Source of the DNA: Myxococcota bacterium
Lineage (GTDB): Bacteria > Myxococcota_A > UBA9160 > UBA6930
NCBI GenBank assembly: GCA_028277885.1
Contig: JANQFK010000003.1
Coordinates: 124,001 to 188,000, forward strand
Direction: 5' to 3'
DNA: 64,000 nt
Shown here: positions 36,759-44,657 of the stretch, piece by piece
How positions within the stretch are numbered: position 1 is the stretch's first letter
Layout of the letters: the number at the start of each line of letters is the position of its first letter
Made by a program: the position numbers and the translations under genes
The notes under the pieces: model-generated
The model's input: the letters and a program-made list of their open reading frames with translations, nothing else
The model's database searches: none
Told to the model about the DNA's origin: nothing

Positions 36759-38222
36759 CTATCGGGCGGGCGCCCCGGGTCTTGAGCGGAACTTCGGTGG
36801 GTTTCCGTATCCGTCCGCGGGCGCGGCCGGGACCGGAGCGTCGAGGTAGCCGAGGGCGCGCAGCTGCTCCACCAGCTCGGGATCGTCGCCGAGGCGCTCC
36901 GCCGGAGGCGTGAGCCCCGCCCGCGCCCGCGACGCCTGGCGATGGGGCTCGAGACGCATCGGGTCTGCGGCGAGGTTGCGCGTCTGGCCCGCGTCGGACT
37001 CCAGCGCGTAGAGCTCCTGGCCCGCCGCGGAGCCGATGTACCAGCCGTCGCCGCCCACGACCGCCAGCGCCAGCGGCTTCGGGATCGGTCCGCTCATCTC
37101 GAGCCGTGGCCCTTCCTGCCAGGTGAACGCGTACTCCATGCCGTAGAGCGGCCGCGCCTCCGGCGCGGCCTCGCCACGCAGCGCGCCCGCGAAGGAGATC
37201 CCGTCGAGGCCGTCCTCGGCGGGCTCGCCGATCCAGTCCAGCAGGGTGGGGGCCACGTCCACCAGCGAGACCGGGTGGCGGCTGCGTCCCGGTTCCACGC
37301 CGGGGCCCGCCACCAGCAGCGGGACGCGCAGCACGTCGGCGTGGAGGCGCCCTCCGTGGTGGATGCGCGCCAGCCCGGGCTCGAAGCCCTCGCCGTGGTC
37401 CGAGAGCAGCACGACCAGGGTCGAGTCGGCCAGGCCCTGCTCCTCCAGGGTCGCGAGCAGGCGCCCGACCCCCGCGTCCATGTGGTGGAGCTCCGCGGCG
37501 TAGAGCTCGCGCATCACCTCCCAGTCCTCGGGGCTGCAGGCCTCCCGGCCGAGCAGGCACGCCAGGTACTCGCCGGACTCGCGGTAGGCGCCCTCGCGGC
37601 CCGGCTGCCGCGCCCAGGAGCGGACCTTGAAGTAGTTGTGCACCGAGTAGGTCTGCACGAACAGGAAGAACGGCCGCTGCTCCGCCGCGCGGCGGCCGCG
37701 CTCGGCCAGGAAGGCGCGGGCCCGGGCGAAGAGATCCGCGTCCCGGGCCTCGGTGCTCGGGTCGTCGCGCACGTCGGGGCGGCCCTCGAGCCCCTCGTAG
37801 CGGTCGAAGCCCTCGGCGAAGCCGTAGATCCCGCTCACGAAGCCGCCGTCCGTGTAGCCCACGGTCTCGTAGCCGGCCCGGGAGAGCCGCGCCGCCAGCG
37901 GGTCCACCGCCTCGGCGATGCGGACCGAGCCGTGGGTGGCGCCGTGGCGGTCGGGGTAGAGCCCCGTCAGCAGCGAGGCGTGGGCGGGGAGGGTCCAGGA
38001 GGCCGGGCTGATGGCCTCGTCGAAGGCTCGCGCCCGCCGCGTCAGGGCGTCCAGGTGGGGCAGCGCCGGGGCGCCCGGGTCGAAGGCGCGCAGCGCGGAG
38101 CGGTTGAGGGTGTCGATGGAGATCAGCAGCACGTTGGGTCGCGGCTGCGCGCGAACGATGCAGCCGCTCGGCAGCGCGAGCGCGGCCGCGAGCACGATGG
38201 CCGAGAGAGCCCGGGTCCTCAT
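36759..38222 (-). CDS. sulfatase family lipoprotein
   Basis: A 487-residue alkaline-phosphatase-fold sulfatase. The lipobox is LPSGC. Metal-binding ISIDTLNRSAL opens the domain; the formylglycine position is in SPASWTLPAHASLLTG, a Ser-type context (S-x-x-x-x-x-P) rather than the classical CxPxR, so formylglycine formation is uncertain. LLSDHGEGFE supplies further metal ligands, and RALGYLD is the usual end motif. Such proteins may be sulfatases or phosphoglycerol-type transferases. ATG 38222 follows GGAGG; a GTG three codons earlier is also open. Confidence 0.82.
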   Translation of the reverse strand: MRTRALSAIVLAAALALPSGCIVRAQPRPNVLLISIDTLNRSALRAFDPGAPALPHLDALTRRARAFDEAISPASWTLPAHASLLTGLYPDRHGATHGSVRIAEAVDPLAARLSRAGYETVGYTDGGFVSGIYGFAEGFDRYEGLEGRPDVRDDPSTEARDADLFARARAFLAERGRRAAEQRPFFLFVQTYSVHNYFKVRSWARQPGREGAYRESGEYLACLLGREACSPEDWEVMRELYAAELHHMDAGVGRLLATLEEQGLADSTLVVLLSDHGEGFEPGLARIHHGGRLHADVLRVPLLVAGPGVEPGRSRHPVSLVDVAPTLLDWIGEPAEDGLDGISFAGALRGEAAPEARPLYGMEYAFTWQEGPRLEMSGPIPKPLALAVVGGDGWYIGSAAGQELYALESDAGQTRNLAADPMRLEPHRQASRARAGLTPPAERLGDDPELVEQLRALGYLDAPVPAAPADGYGNPPKFRSRPGAPAR

Positions 38223-38349
38223 CCTGCGCACCCTCCAGTGCGCAACTCATCGGCCGAACCGGGGGCCCCCCGTAGCCTCCCGCGCTGTCGCCGGACCGGG
38301 GCCGGCCCGGAGCCTGCGGGGCGCCCCGCGCCCGGCCGATGAGGTCCCC

Positions 38350-39885
38350 ATGAGGCGTCACTCCGGGCTCGCCCGCTGGCTCGCGGCCGGCCTCGCCCTG
38401 CCGGCGCTGGCGGTCGGGCTGGTGGCGGCGATGGCCGACCCGGTGCCCGTGGCGCCCGGGTACGCCGAGGCCGGCGTGCTGCGCGCCCGTGCCGGGCTGG
38501 CCGAGGCGCTGGCCTTCGCCGACGCGCGGCCGGATCTCTTCCCGCCCCGCCGCCGCGACCGGGAGCGGGTCCTCGCCCCCGAGGCCCGTGCCGAGCTGCT
38601 GGGCACCTGGCGATCCGTGGGCGACTACCTGCTGGCCCTGGAGGCCGTCCGCGGCGAGCACGCCGACTTCGCGCTGCGCCGGGGCGATGCCCGCAGCCGC
38701 TCCTTCCACCTGTATCGCGCCGCCTTCCTGGCCCAGTACCGCCACGCCATGGACTTCATCGAGCGTCTCGAGCGCGACCCGGGCTTCGCGAAGGTCCTCG
38801 ACGAGCCGCTTCCCGAGCTCGGCCTGCCGCGCGGCTCCTACGCGCGCCTCAAGCTCCGCTACCTGAACCCCGGCATCGCGACGGAGTTCGCCACCCTGGA
38901 GGCCCTGGCCGAGGTGGCCCGCGGCGACCCGCCCGCCGCCCTCGCCGCAGGCGTGGCCTCGGACCGGCGCCGCATCTGGCGGATGGGGCGCGGCACCGGG
39001 CTGCGCCTCACCGCCGAGAACGCGGTCTCCATGGTGGAGCGCGCCGCCTTCCGGGCCTGGCTCCCGGTGCAGACCGAGGTGGCGGACTGGATGGGCGACG
39101 TGAAGGTCTGGCGCCGCGACCGCTTCCTGATCCCCGAGGCGCGGCGCGAGGAGCTGGCGGCCCGGCTCGAGCCGGGCGACGTGCTGCTCACCCGCCGCGA
39201 GTGGTTCCTCTCCAACCTAGGCCTGCCGGGCTACTGGTCCCACGCCGCGCTCTACATCGGCACGCCGGCGGAGCGCGAGGCCTACTTCGACGACGCGGGG
39301 ACGCGGCAGTGGGTGCGCGAGCAGGGCGAGCCCTCGGGTCGGCTCGGCGCGCTGCTGGCGCGCACCGGCGCCGCGGGACACGACGGGCTCGAGCGCGGGC
39401 AGCCGGTGCGGGTGATCGAGGCCGTGGGCGAGGGCGTGATCTTCACGAGCCTCACCCACGCGGCCGGGGCCGACTCCGTGGCGGTGCTCCGCCCCCGGCT
39501 CCCCCGGCATGAGAAAGCCCTCGCGCTGGTGCGCGCCTTCGGCTACGCGGGGCGGCCCTACGACTTCAACTTCGACTTCGTGACCGACGCCGAGCTGGTC
39601 TGCACCGAGCTGGTCTACAAGGCCTACCAGCCGGGGCCGCGCAATCGCGGCCTCGTGCTCCCGCTCGAGTCGCTGCTCGGGCGCCTCGCCCTGCCCGCAA
39701 ACGGGATCGCCCGCCTCTACGACGCTCAGCGCGACGGCGACGCGCGGCAGCTCGACTTCGTGCTGCTGCTCGACGGCGACGAGCGCCGCGGCCACGTGCG
39801 CGAGGCCGACGAGGACGTGTTCCGGGCCAGCTGGCGCCGGCCCAAGTGGCACGTGCTCACCGGGGAGACCGCCAGCGCGCTCTGA
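38350..39885 (+). CDS. YiiX-like permuted papain-fold hydrolase
   Basis: A 511-residue exported or membrane-anchored protein with one N-terminal hydrophobic segment (ARWLAAGLALPALAVGLVAAM). Residues about 270-470 form a permuted NlpC/P60-like papain fold: catalytic His in YWSHAALYIG and Cys in DAELVCTELVYKAY, so Cys follows His. LEPGDVLLTRR opens the domain. Family members are predicted amidases or peptidases acting on lipids or cell wall. The N-terminal 270 residues are an unassigned helical extension. Divergent from the sulfatase. Confidence 0.75.
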   Translation: MRRHSGLARWLAAGLALPALAVGLVAAMADPVPVAPGYAEAGVLRARAGLAEALAFADARPDLFPPRRRDRERVLAPEARAELLGTWRSVGDYLLALEAVRGEHADFALRRGDARSRSFHLYRAAFLAQYRHAMDFIERLERDPGFAKVLDEPLPELGLPRGSYARLKLRYLNPGIATEFATLEALAEVARGDPPAALAAGVASDRRRIWRMGRGTGLRLTAENAVSMVERAAFRAWLPVQTEVADWMGDVKVWRRDRFLIPEARREELAARLEPGDVLLTRREWFLSNLGLPGYWSHAALYIGTPAEREAYFDDAGTRQWVREQGEPSGRLGALLARTGAAGHDGLERGQPVRVIEAVGEGVIFTSLTHAAGADSVAVLRPRLPRHEKALALVRAFGYAGRPYDFNFDFVTDAELVCTELVYKAYQPGPRNRGLVLPLESLLGRLALPANGIARLYDAQRDGDARQLDFVLLLDGDERRGHVREADEDVFRASWRRPKWHVLTGETASAL

Positions 39886-39934
39886 GCGCCGGCGTGGGCT
39901 CCCAGCGCTCGGGTGAGGCGCCGCCCGGGGGGCG

Positions 39935-39962
39935 TCAACCGGATCCGCCGCGCGCGGTTCCA
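39935..39962 (+). promoter_or_regulatory. ECF-type promoter-like element, copy 1
   Basis: TCAACCG (39935-39941), 14 bases, GGTTCCA (39956-39962), followed by the Spy-like gene 45 bp later. Same boxes and spacing occur at 40623 and 42535. AACC in the upstream box suits ECF sigma -35 elements. Confidence 0.6.
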
Positions 39963-40006
39963 AGGGGTCGGCTCCATCGAAACCCGAACCCAGAGGGAGA
40001 CCCACC

Positions 40007-40480
40007 ATGAAGTCCACCTTTCGGAACCGCCGGCTGGTCGTCGCCGCGCTCGCCGCGGCCGTCGCACTGCCCGCGGCGGCCTGGGCCTGGCCCGGCCACG
40101 GCCGCGGCCACGACGAGCACTTCGAGCGGCGCATCGAGCGCCTCGACCTCGACGAGGCCACCCGGGCGCAGGTCGAGGCGCTCTTCGAGGAGGCCCGCGA
40201 GCAGCGCCAGAGCCAACGCGAGGAGCTGCGCGCCGCCCACCAGGTGCTCCACGAGATGCTGCGCAGCGCGGAGTCGAGCGAGGCCGCGCTGATGGAGCAG
40301 GCCGAGCAGATCTCGGAGCTCAAGCTCGCGCTGCAGAAGGATCGCATCGCGCGGATGCTCGCCCTCCGGGACCTGATCGGCCCCGAGCAGCTCGCGGAGA
40401 TCCTCCCCGAGCGCCACCGCGCCGGCCGCGGCGACGAGGGCTGCGACTCCGGTCGGCGTCGGGGTCTCTTCCGGCGCTGA
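40007..40480 (+). CDS. Spy/CpxP-like periplasmic protein A
   Basis: A 157-residue periplasmic protein: signal peptide (residues 1-27, ending AAAWA), then a helical LTxxQ/Spy-like core (LDLDEATRAQVEALFEEARE; ALQKDRIARMLALRDLIGPE). A metal-binding-capable GHGRGHDEHFE follows the signal. Such proteins are envelope-stress chaperones or metal sensors. An ECF-type element precedes it and a UUCG hairpin terminator follows, so it is a single-gene unit. Paralogue of the gene at 42606. Confidence 0.78.
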   Translation: MKSTFRNRRLVVAALAAAVALPAAAWAWPGHGRGHDEHFERRIERLDLDEATRAQVEALFEEAREQRQSQREELRAAHQVLHEMLRSAESSEAALMEQAEQISELKLALQKDRIARMLALRDLIGPEQLAEILPERHRAGRGDEGCDSGRRRGLFRR

Positions 40481-40520
40481 TCCCTTCCAACCGCAGGCCC
40501 GCAGCGAAGCGGGCGGCACC

Positions 40521-40550
40521 GCGGCCGCGGGCCTTCGGGCTCGCGGCCGC
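40521..40550 (+). terminator. 13-bp UUCG hairpin
   Basis: Arms GCGGCCGCGGGCC and GGCTCGCGGCCGC close an extra-stable C(UUCG)G loop, followed by TTCCGTT. It lies 40 bp past the Spy-like gene and separates it from the peroxidase promoter. Confidence 0.65.
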
Positions 40551-40556
40551 TTCCGT

Positions 40557-40578
40557 TCCGGTGACGTGGATCACCGGA
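40557..40578. promoter_or_regulatory. 8-bp-arm palindrome upstream of peroxidase
   Basis: Perfect arms TCCGGTGA and TCACCGGA around CGTGGA. The spacing equals the TGTGA-N6-TCACA family but the outer bases differ. Lies about 45 bp upstream of the ECF-type element of the peroxidase gene, an activator position. Confidence 0.4.
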
Positions 40579-40622
40579 GGGACGGTCTCCCGCGAACATC
40601 CGGTGACGAACCGTGACCGGGG

Positions 40623-40650
40623 TCAACCGCACGCGGAGCAGCGGGTTCGA
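40623..40650 (+). promoter_or_regulatory. ECF-type promoter-like element, copy 2
   Basis: TCAACCG (40623-40629), 14 bases, GGTTCGA (40644-40650), 62 bp before the peroxidase ATG. Identical spacing to copies 1 and 3, with one change in the downstream box. Confidence 0.55.
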
Positions 40651-40712
40651 AGCGGGCATGAATCCGGACGGCTGGTCCGGCGCGCCGCGCGCGCCGGACG
40701 ACGGGAGACTCC

Positions 40713-42485
40713 ATGCTTCGTGTCCATCGATTCGCACTGCTGCTCGCAACGTTCACGACCCTCGCCGGTGGAGGGCCCGCCCTCGCACGGGAAGAGGCCG
40801 GCGCCCGCGAGGAGCGTCGCAGCTCCTCGTCGCCGGTCCGCGGCATCGAGGGAAGGCCCACGCGGGGGGAGCCCCGCGAGCCCGCCGGCCCCGGTGACGC
40901 CGAGGTGCCCTCCATCGACGGCAGCGGCAACAACCTCGCAGACCTCGCCATGGGCCAGGCCGACACGGCGCTGCGCCGCCGGGTGCCCTCGGACTACGCC
41001 GACGGCGTCTCCGCGCTGGCCGGTGCGGACCGCCCCGGCCCCCGCACGATCAGCAACCTCGTGCTCGCCCAGCCCGAGTCGCGGCCGAACCGGCTCGGCG
41101 CGAGCGACTTCCTGTGGCAGTGGGGGCAGTTCCTCGACCACGACATCGACCTCACCGACGGCACCCAGCCGCCGGAGCCGGCCGACGTCCCGATCCCCGC
41201 CGGCGATCCCGACTTCGATCCCGAAGGCACGGGCACGGTGTCGCTTCCCTTCAACCGCTCGCTCTGGGATCCGGCGACGGGCGCCGGACCCGAGACTCCG
41301 CGGGAGCAGGTCAACCAGATCACGGCCTGGATCGACGCCTCGAACGTGTACGGATCCGACGCCGAGCGCGCCGAGGCCCTGCGCACCCACGACGGCACCG
41401 GGCGGCTGCTCACCAGCGAGGGCGACCTGCTGCCCTTCAACGTCTTCGGGCTCGAGAACGCCGGCGGCTCGTCGCCGTCGCTGTTCCTGGCCGGCGACGT
41501 GCGGGCCAACGAGCAGGTGGGGCTCACCGCGATGCACACGCTCTTCGTCCGCGAGCACAACCGGGAGGCCGAGCGCATCGCCGAGCGCGAGCCCGGGCTC
41601 TCGGGCGACGAGATCTACCAGCGCGCGCGGCTCCACGGGATCGGACTGATGCAGGTGATCACCTACCGGGAGTTCCTCCCGGTGCTGCTCGGACCCGACG
41701 CGCTGCCGCCCTACGCGGGCTACGACGCGCGACGCGACGCCCGCATCGCCAACGTGTTCTCCACCGCGGCCTTCCGCTTCGGCCACAGCGCCCTCAGCCC
41801 GACGCTGCTGCGCCTCGACGCCCAGGGGCAGGAGATCGCGGCCGGCCACCTCGCGCTGCGCGACGCCTTCTTCGCTCCCACGCGCATCACCGAGGAGGGC
41901 GGCATCGATCCCCTGCTGCGGGGCCTGGCCAGCCAGCCCTGCCAGCGCATCGACGCCTACGTGGTGGAGGACGTGCGCAGCTTCCTGTTCGGTGCGCCCG
42001 GGGCCGGGGGCTTCGACCTCGCGGCGCTGAACATCCAGCGCGGCCGCGACCACGGGCTGCCGGGGTACAACGACCTCCGCGAGGCCCTCGGCCTGCGCCG
42101 CGCCCGGAGCTTCGCCGACGTGAGCTCCGACCCCGAGGTCCGCGCGCGGCTCGCCGCGGCCTACGCCGACGTCGACGCCGTGGACGCCTGGGTGGGCGGC
42201 CTCGCCGAGGACCCGCTGCCCGGCGCGCTGGTGGGCGAGCTGGTGGCCCGGATCGTGGGGGACCAGTTCCGGGCGCTCCGCGACGGCGACCGCTTCTGGT
42301 ACGCGCGGCGGCTGGATCGCCGCGCCCGGGCGCGGCTCGAGTCCACGCGGCTGTCGGACGTGATCCGTCGCAACACCGGGATCCGCGACGAGATCCCCGA
42401 CGACGTGTTCCGGGTGGCGTGGTTCCCGGACCCGGCGGGGCCCCGGGGCTGGTCGAGGGGCCGGTCGGGTGGCCCCTCGCGCTAG
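40713..42485 (+). CDS. animal-type haem peroxidase, secreted
   Basis: A 590-residue exported peroxidase of the animal haem (peroxinectin/cyclooxygenase) superfamily. The signal peptide spans residues 1-25 (ending ALA). The distal His143 is in WGQFLDHDIDL, which also carries the calcium-site Asp; the proximal His358 is in FRFGHSALSP; and NIQRGRDHGLPGYNDLR is the family signature. It probably oxidises halide or phenolic substrates with peroxide in the periplasm or outside. Its promoter-like element is shared with the two Spy-like genes, placing it in the same stress response. Confidence 0.92.
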   Translation: MLRVHRFALLLATFTTLAGGGPALAREEAGAREERRSSSSPVRGIEGRPTRGEPREPAGPGDAEVPSIDGSGNNLADLAMGQADTALRRRVPSDYADGVSALAGADRPGPRTISNLVLAQPESRPNRLGASDFLWQWGQFLDHDIDLTDGTQPPEPADVPIPAGDPDFDPEGTGTVSLPFNRSLWDPATGAGPETPREQVNQITAWIDASNVYGSDAERAEALRTHDGTGRLLTSEGDLLPFNVFGLENAGGSSPSLFLAGDVRANEQVGLTAMHTLFVREHNREAERIAEREPGLSGDEIYQRARLHGIGLMQVITYREFLPVLLGPDALPPYAGYDARRDARIANVFSTAAFRFGHSALSPTLLRLDAQGQEIAAGHLALRDAFFAPTRITEEGGIDPLLRGLASQPCQRIDAYVVEDVRSFLFGAPGAGGFDLAALNIQRGRDHGLPGYNDLREALGLRRARSFADVSSDPEVRARLAAAYADVDAVDAWVGGLAEDPLPGALVGELVARIVGDQFRALRDGDRFWYARRLDRRARARLESTRLSDVIRRNTGIRDEIPDDVFRVAWFPDPAGPRGWSRGRSGGPSR

Positions 42486-42534
42486 GGCCGGGCGGAGGCG
42501 CGGGAGGCCCCACGGGGGCGCTGGGGCCTCCTCG

Positions 42535-42562
42535 TCAACCGCCCGGGCTCCTGCCGGTTCCA
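42535..42562 (+). promoter_or_regulatory. ECF-type promoter-like element, copy 3
   Basis: TCAACCG (42535-42541), 14 bases, GGTTCCA (42556-42562), 43 bp before the ATG of the second Spy-like gene. It would drive the Spy-ECF-anti-sigma operon, giving positive autoregulation. Confidence 0.6.
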
Positions 42563-42605
42563 ATGGGTTCCCATGCCGGGAGAGATCCACGAACCTCGGA
42601 CGCCG

Positions 42606-43136
42606 ATGCGCACCCGAACCGCACGACCGCTCCGCCCGATCCTCGCCGCGGCGTGGACCCTCGCGCTCTCGGTCCTCGCCGGCGCGGCCCTGGCCGAGCC
42701 TCCGCGCGGCTTCGGCGGGCCGCCGGGTCCGCCGCACGGTGGGCCGCCCGAGGAGCGGCGCCTCGAGCGGCTCGTGGATCGCCTGGGCCTGGACGCCGAG
42801 ACCGAGGCCGCCGTCCAGGAGGTGCTCGACGAGGCCCACGAGCGGCGGCGCGAGGTGGGGCCCCGGCTGCGCGAGGCCCACGAGCGCATGCGCGCGCTGA
42901 TGGAGGCGACGGAGCCCGACGAGGAGGCGATCCTCGCCCAGGCCGACGCCCTCGGCGCCCTCGAGCTCGAGGCGCGCAAGCATCGCATCCGGACGCTGCT
43001 GCGGGTGCGCGAGCTGCTTCCGCCCGAGGCGCGGGACCGGCTGGTCGAGCTGATGAAGACCCATGGCCCCCGCCATCGCCGGCACTTCGAGAACGGCATC
43101 ACCGGGCGCAGGGACCGCGACGCGCGGCGCTGGTGA
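42606..43136 (+). CDS. Spy/CpxP-like periplasmic protein B
   Basis: A 176-residue periplasmic protein. A signal peptide (ILAAAWTLALSVLAGAALA) precedes a Gly/Pro-rich stretch and a helical Spy-like core (LDAETEAAVQEVLDEAHERR; LEARKHRIRTLLRVRELLPP). ATG 42606 is preferred over an earlier in-frame ATG (42573) that would spoil the signal peptide. Paralogue of the gene at 40007 and first gene of the ECF operon; it may act as the sensor that keeps the sigma factor off or on. Confidence 0.78.
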   Translation: MRTRTARPLRPILAAAWTLALSVLAGAALAEPPRGFGGPPGPPHGGPPEERRLERLVDRLGLDAETEAAVQEVLDEAHERRREVGPRLREAHERMRALMEATEPDEEAILAQADALGALELEARKHRIRTLLRVRELLPPEARDRLVELMKTHGPRHRRHFENGITGRRDRDARRW

Positions 43137-43194
43137 GCCCGCGTTGCCGGGGAGGGAAGGCGAGGATGGGCGAGCCGCGCCTCCGGAGCCGGCC

Positions 43195-43764
43195 GTGACG
43201 AGCGCGGCGATCGCCGGCGCCGGCGCGCCGGTGGGCGAGCGCGAGCGGCTCGAGCGCTTCCGCGCCTTCGCGAGCGAGTTCCAGGAGCCCGCGGTGCGCC
43301 TGGCGTGGCGGCTGCTCGGCGGCGACCGCGCCGCGGCCGAGGACGTGGCCCAGGAGGCCTTCCTGCGTGCCTACCGCGGGCTGGCGGGCTTCCGCGGCGA
43401 GGCCAGCCTGCGCACCTGGTTCCACCGCATCCTGGTGCGCGAGGTGCACCGCCACCGCCGCTGGCAGGCGGTGCGGAAGATCTGGGCCACCTCCTCCACC
43501 TCGGAGATCGAGCTCCCCGACCCGCGCGGTCGCACCGGCGACCCGCAGCTGCGCGACCGGCTGCTCGCCGCCCTCGGGCGCCTGAGCCCGCGCCAGCGCG
43601 AGGCGGTGGTGCTGGTGCACCTCGAGCAGCTCACCGTGAACGAGACCGCCGAGGTGCTCGGCACCGCGCCCGGAACGATCAAGACCCACGTGCACCGGGG
43701 GCTGAAGGCGCTGCGCGAGGAGCTCGCCGACCTCGGCCCCGAGCCCGCAGGAGTGAGCCCATGA
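43195..43764 (+). CDS. ECF sigma factor
   Basis: A 189-residue RpoE-like sigma factor. Region 2: LAWRLLGGDRAAAEDVAQEA and FLRAYRGLAGFRGEASLRTW; region 4: LSPRQREAVVLVHLEQLTVN and APGTIKTHVHRGLKALREEL. The GTG at 43195 gives the usual length; upstream sequence is low-complexity. Its stop overlaps the next gene by 4 bp. It probably recognises TCAACCG-N14-GGTTCCA, found upstream of three nearby genes. Confidence 0.9.
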   Translation: MTSAAIAGAGAPVGERERLERFRAFASEFQEPAVRLAWRLLGGDRAAAEDVAQEAFLRAYRGLAGFRGEASLRTWFHRILVREVHRHRRWQAVRKIWATSSTSEIELPDPRGRTGDPQLRDRLLAALGRLSPRQREAVVLVHLEQLTVNETAEVLGTAPGTIKTHVHRGLKALREELADLGPEPAGVSP

Positions 43765-44162
43765 GCGAACACCGCGACCCGCGTCCCGACCTCCGTCGGG
43801 GCGACGAGCTCGACGCCGCGGACCGGCGCCTCGTCGAGACGCTGCGCGAGGAGCTCGACCCGGGCTTCACGCCCGCCCAGCGCGCCGCCTTCTCCCAGCG
43901 GCTCGAGGAGCGGCTGGCGCACCGCGGCCGCGCGCCGGGCCAGCCCCTCGTGCTCGCGGCGAGCGCGGCCGTGGCGGCCCTGGCGCTGTGGCTGGCCGTG
44001 CCCGCGGGCTGGCTCGGAGGCGCGCCGCCGGCGCCGGGCGAGGCCGCCTCGCCGGGCCTCCTCGCCTTCGCGTACTACGAGACCGACTACCTCGACGCGC
44101 TCCCCGACGACGCCCTCTCCGAGGAGTTCGAGGCCATCGCCAGCGCGTTCGAAGTGCCCTGA
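43761..44162 (+). CDS. probable anti-sigma factor
   Basis: A 133-residue single-pass membrane protein: a cytoplasmic N-terminus (residues 1-60, helical, RRLVETLREELDPGFTPAQR), one transmembrane helix (LVLAASAAVAALALWLAV) and a short acidic periplasmic tail. No zinc-finger HxxxCxxC. The assignment rests on its ATGA overlap with the ECF gene and its topology. Confidence 0.6.
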   Translation: MSEHRDPRPDLRRGDELDAADRRLVETLREELDPGFTPAQRAAFSQRLEERLAHRGRAPGQPLVLAASAAVAALALWLAVPAGWLGGAPPAPGEAASPGLLAFAYYETDYLDALPDDALSEEFEAIASAFEVP

Positions 44163-44215
44163 GGGCCCGCCCCGGACCCATCAAGAACGTGCGCCTTCCT
44201 GCCGATCCACCCGGC

Positions 44216-44635
44216 ATGAGAAGGCTCTTCGCCCTCGCGCTGCTCGGCGCCTCGGTCGCCTGCGGGGCGCCCGAGCCTCCGGTCGCGACCGCGCTCCTCG
44301 GCACCTGGCGCTCCGACAAGGCCGCCACCCTGGCCGAGATCGACGTGATCGGCGGCTTCTCGCCGAAGGTGCGCCGCGTCCTCGGGGAGACCCTGGGCCG
44401 GCGCACCCTCACCTACACCGCCACGCGGGTGACGGCGCGCGTGGAGGGCGGGGCCCGCACCACCACCTCGAGCCCCTACCGCGTGGTCTCGAGCCGCGGC
44501 AACCGCTTCGAGCTCGAGGGCTACGACGTCGTGCTCGGCGAGCCCGGGCGCACCTCCCTCGTGGTGGAGGGCGACCGCATGTGGCTGTGGATGGACGGCG
44601 GCCGCTGGCGCGAGTTCTACCGCCGCGTTCCGTAG
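44216..44635 (+). CDS. small lipoprotein
   Basis: A 139-residue lipoprotein with lipobox GASVAC (Cys near 17). The mature part is beta-rich (LLGTWRSDKAATLAEI; RTLTYTATRVTARVEGG; GDRMWLWMDGGRWREFY), resembling lipocalin/META-like folds, but no family is certain. It follows the anti-sigma gene by 54 bp and could be the last gene of that operon or separate. Confidence 0.65.
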   Translation: MRRLFALALLGASVACGAPEPPVATALLGTWRSDKAATLAEIDVIGGFSPKVRRVLGETLGRRTLTYTATRVTARVEGGARTTTSSPYRVVSSRGNRFELEGYDVVLGEPGRTSLVVEGDRMWLWMDGGRWREFYRRVP

Positions 44636-44657
44636 CGGGCACCCAGCGCTCGGCCTC

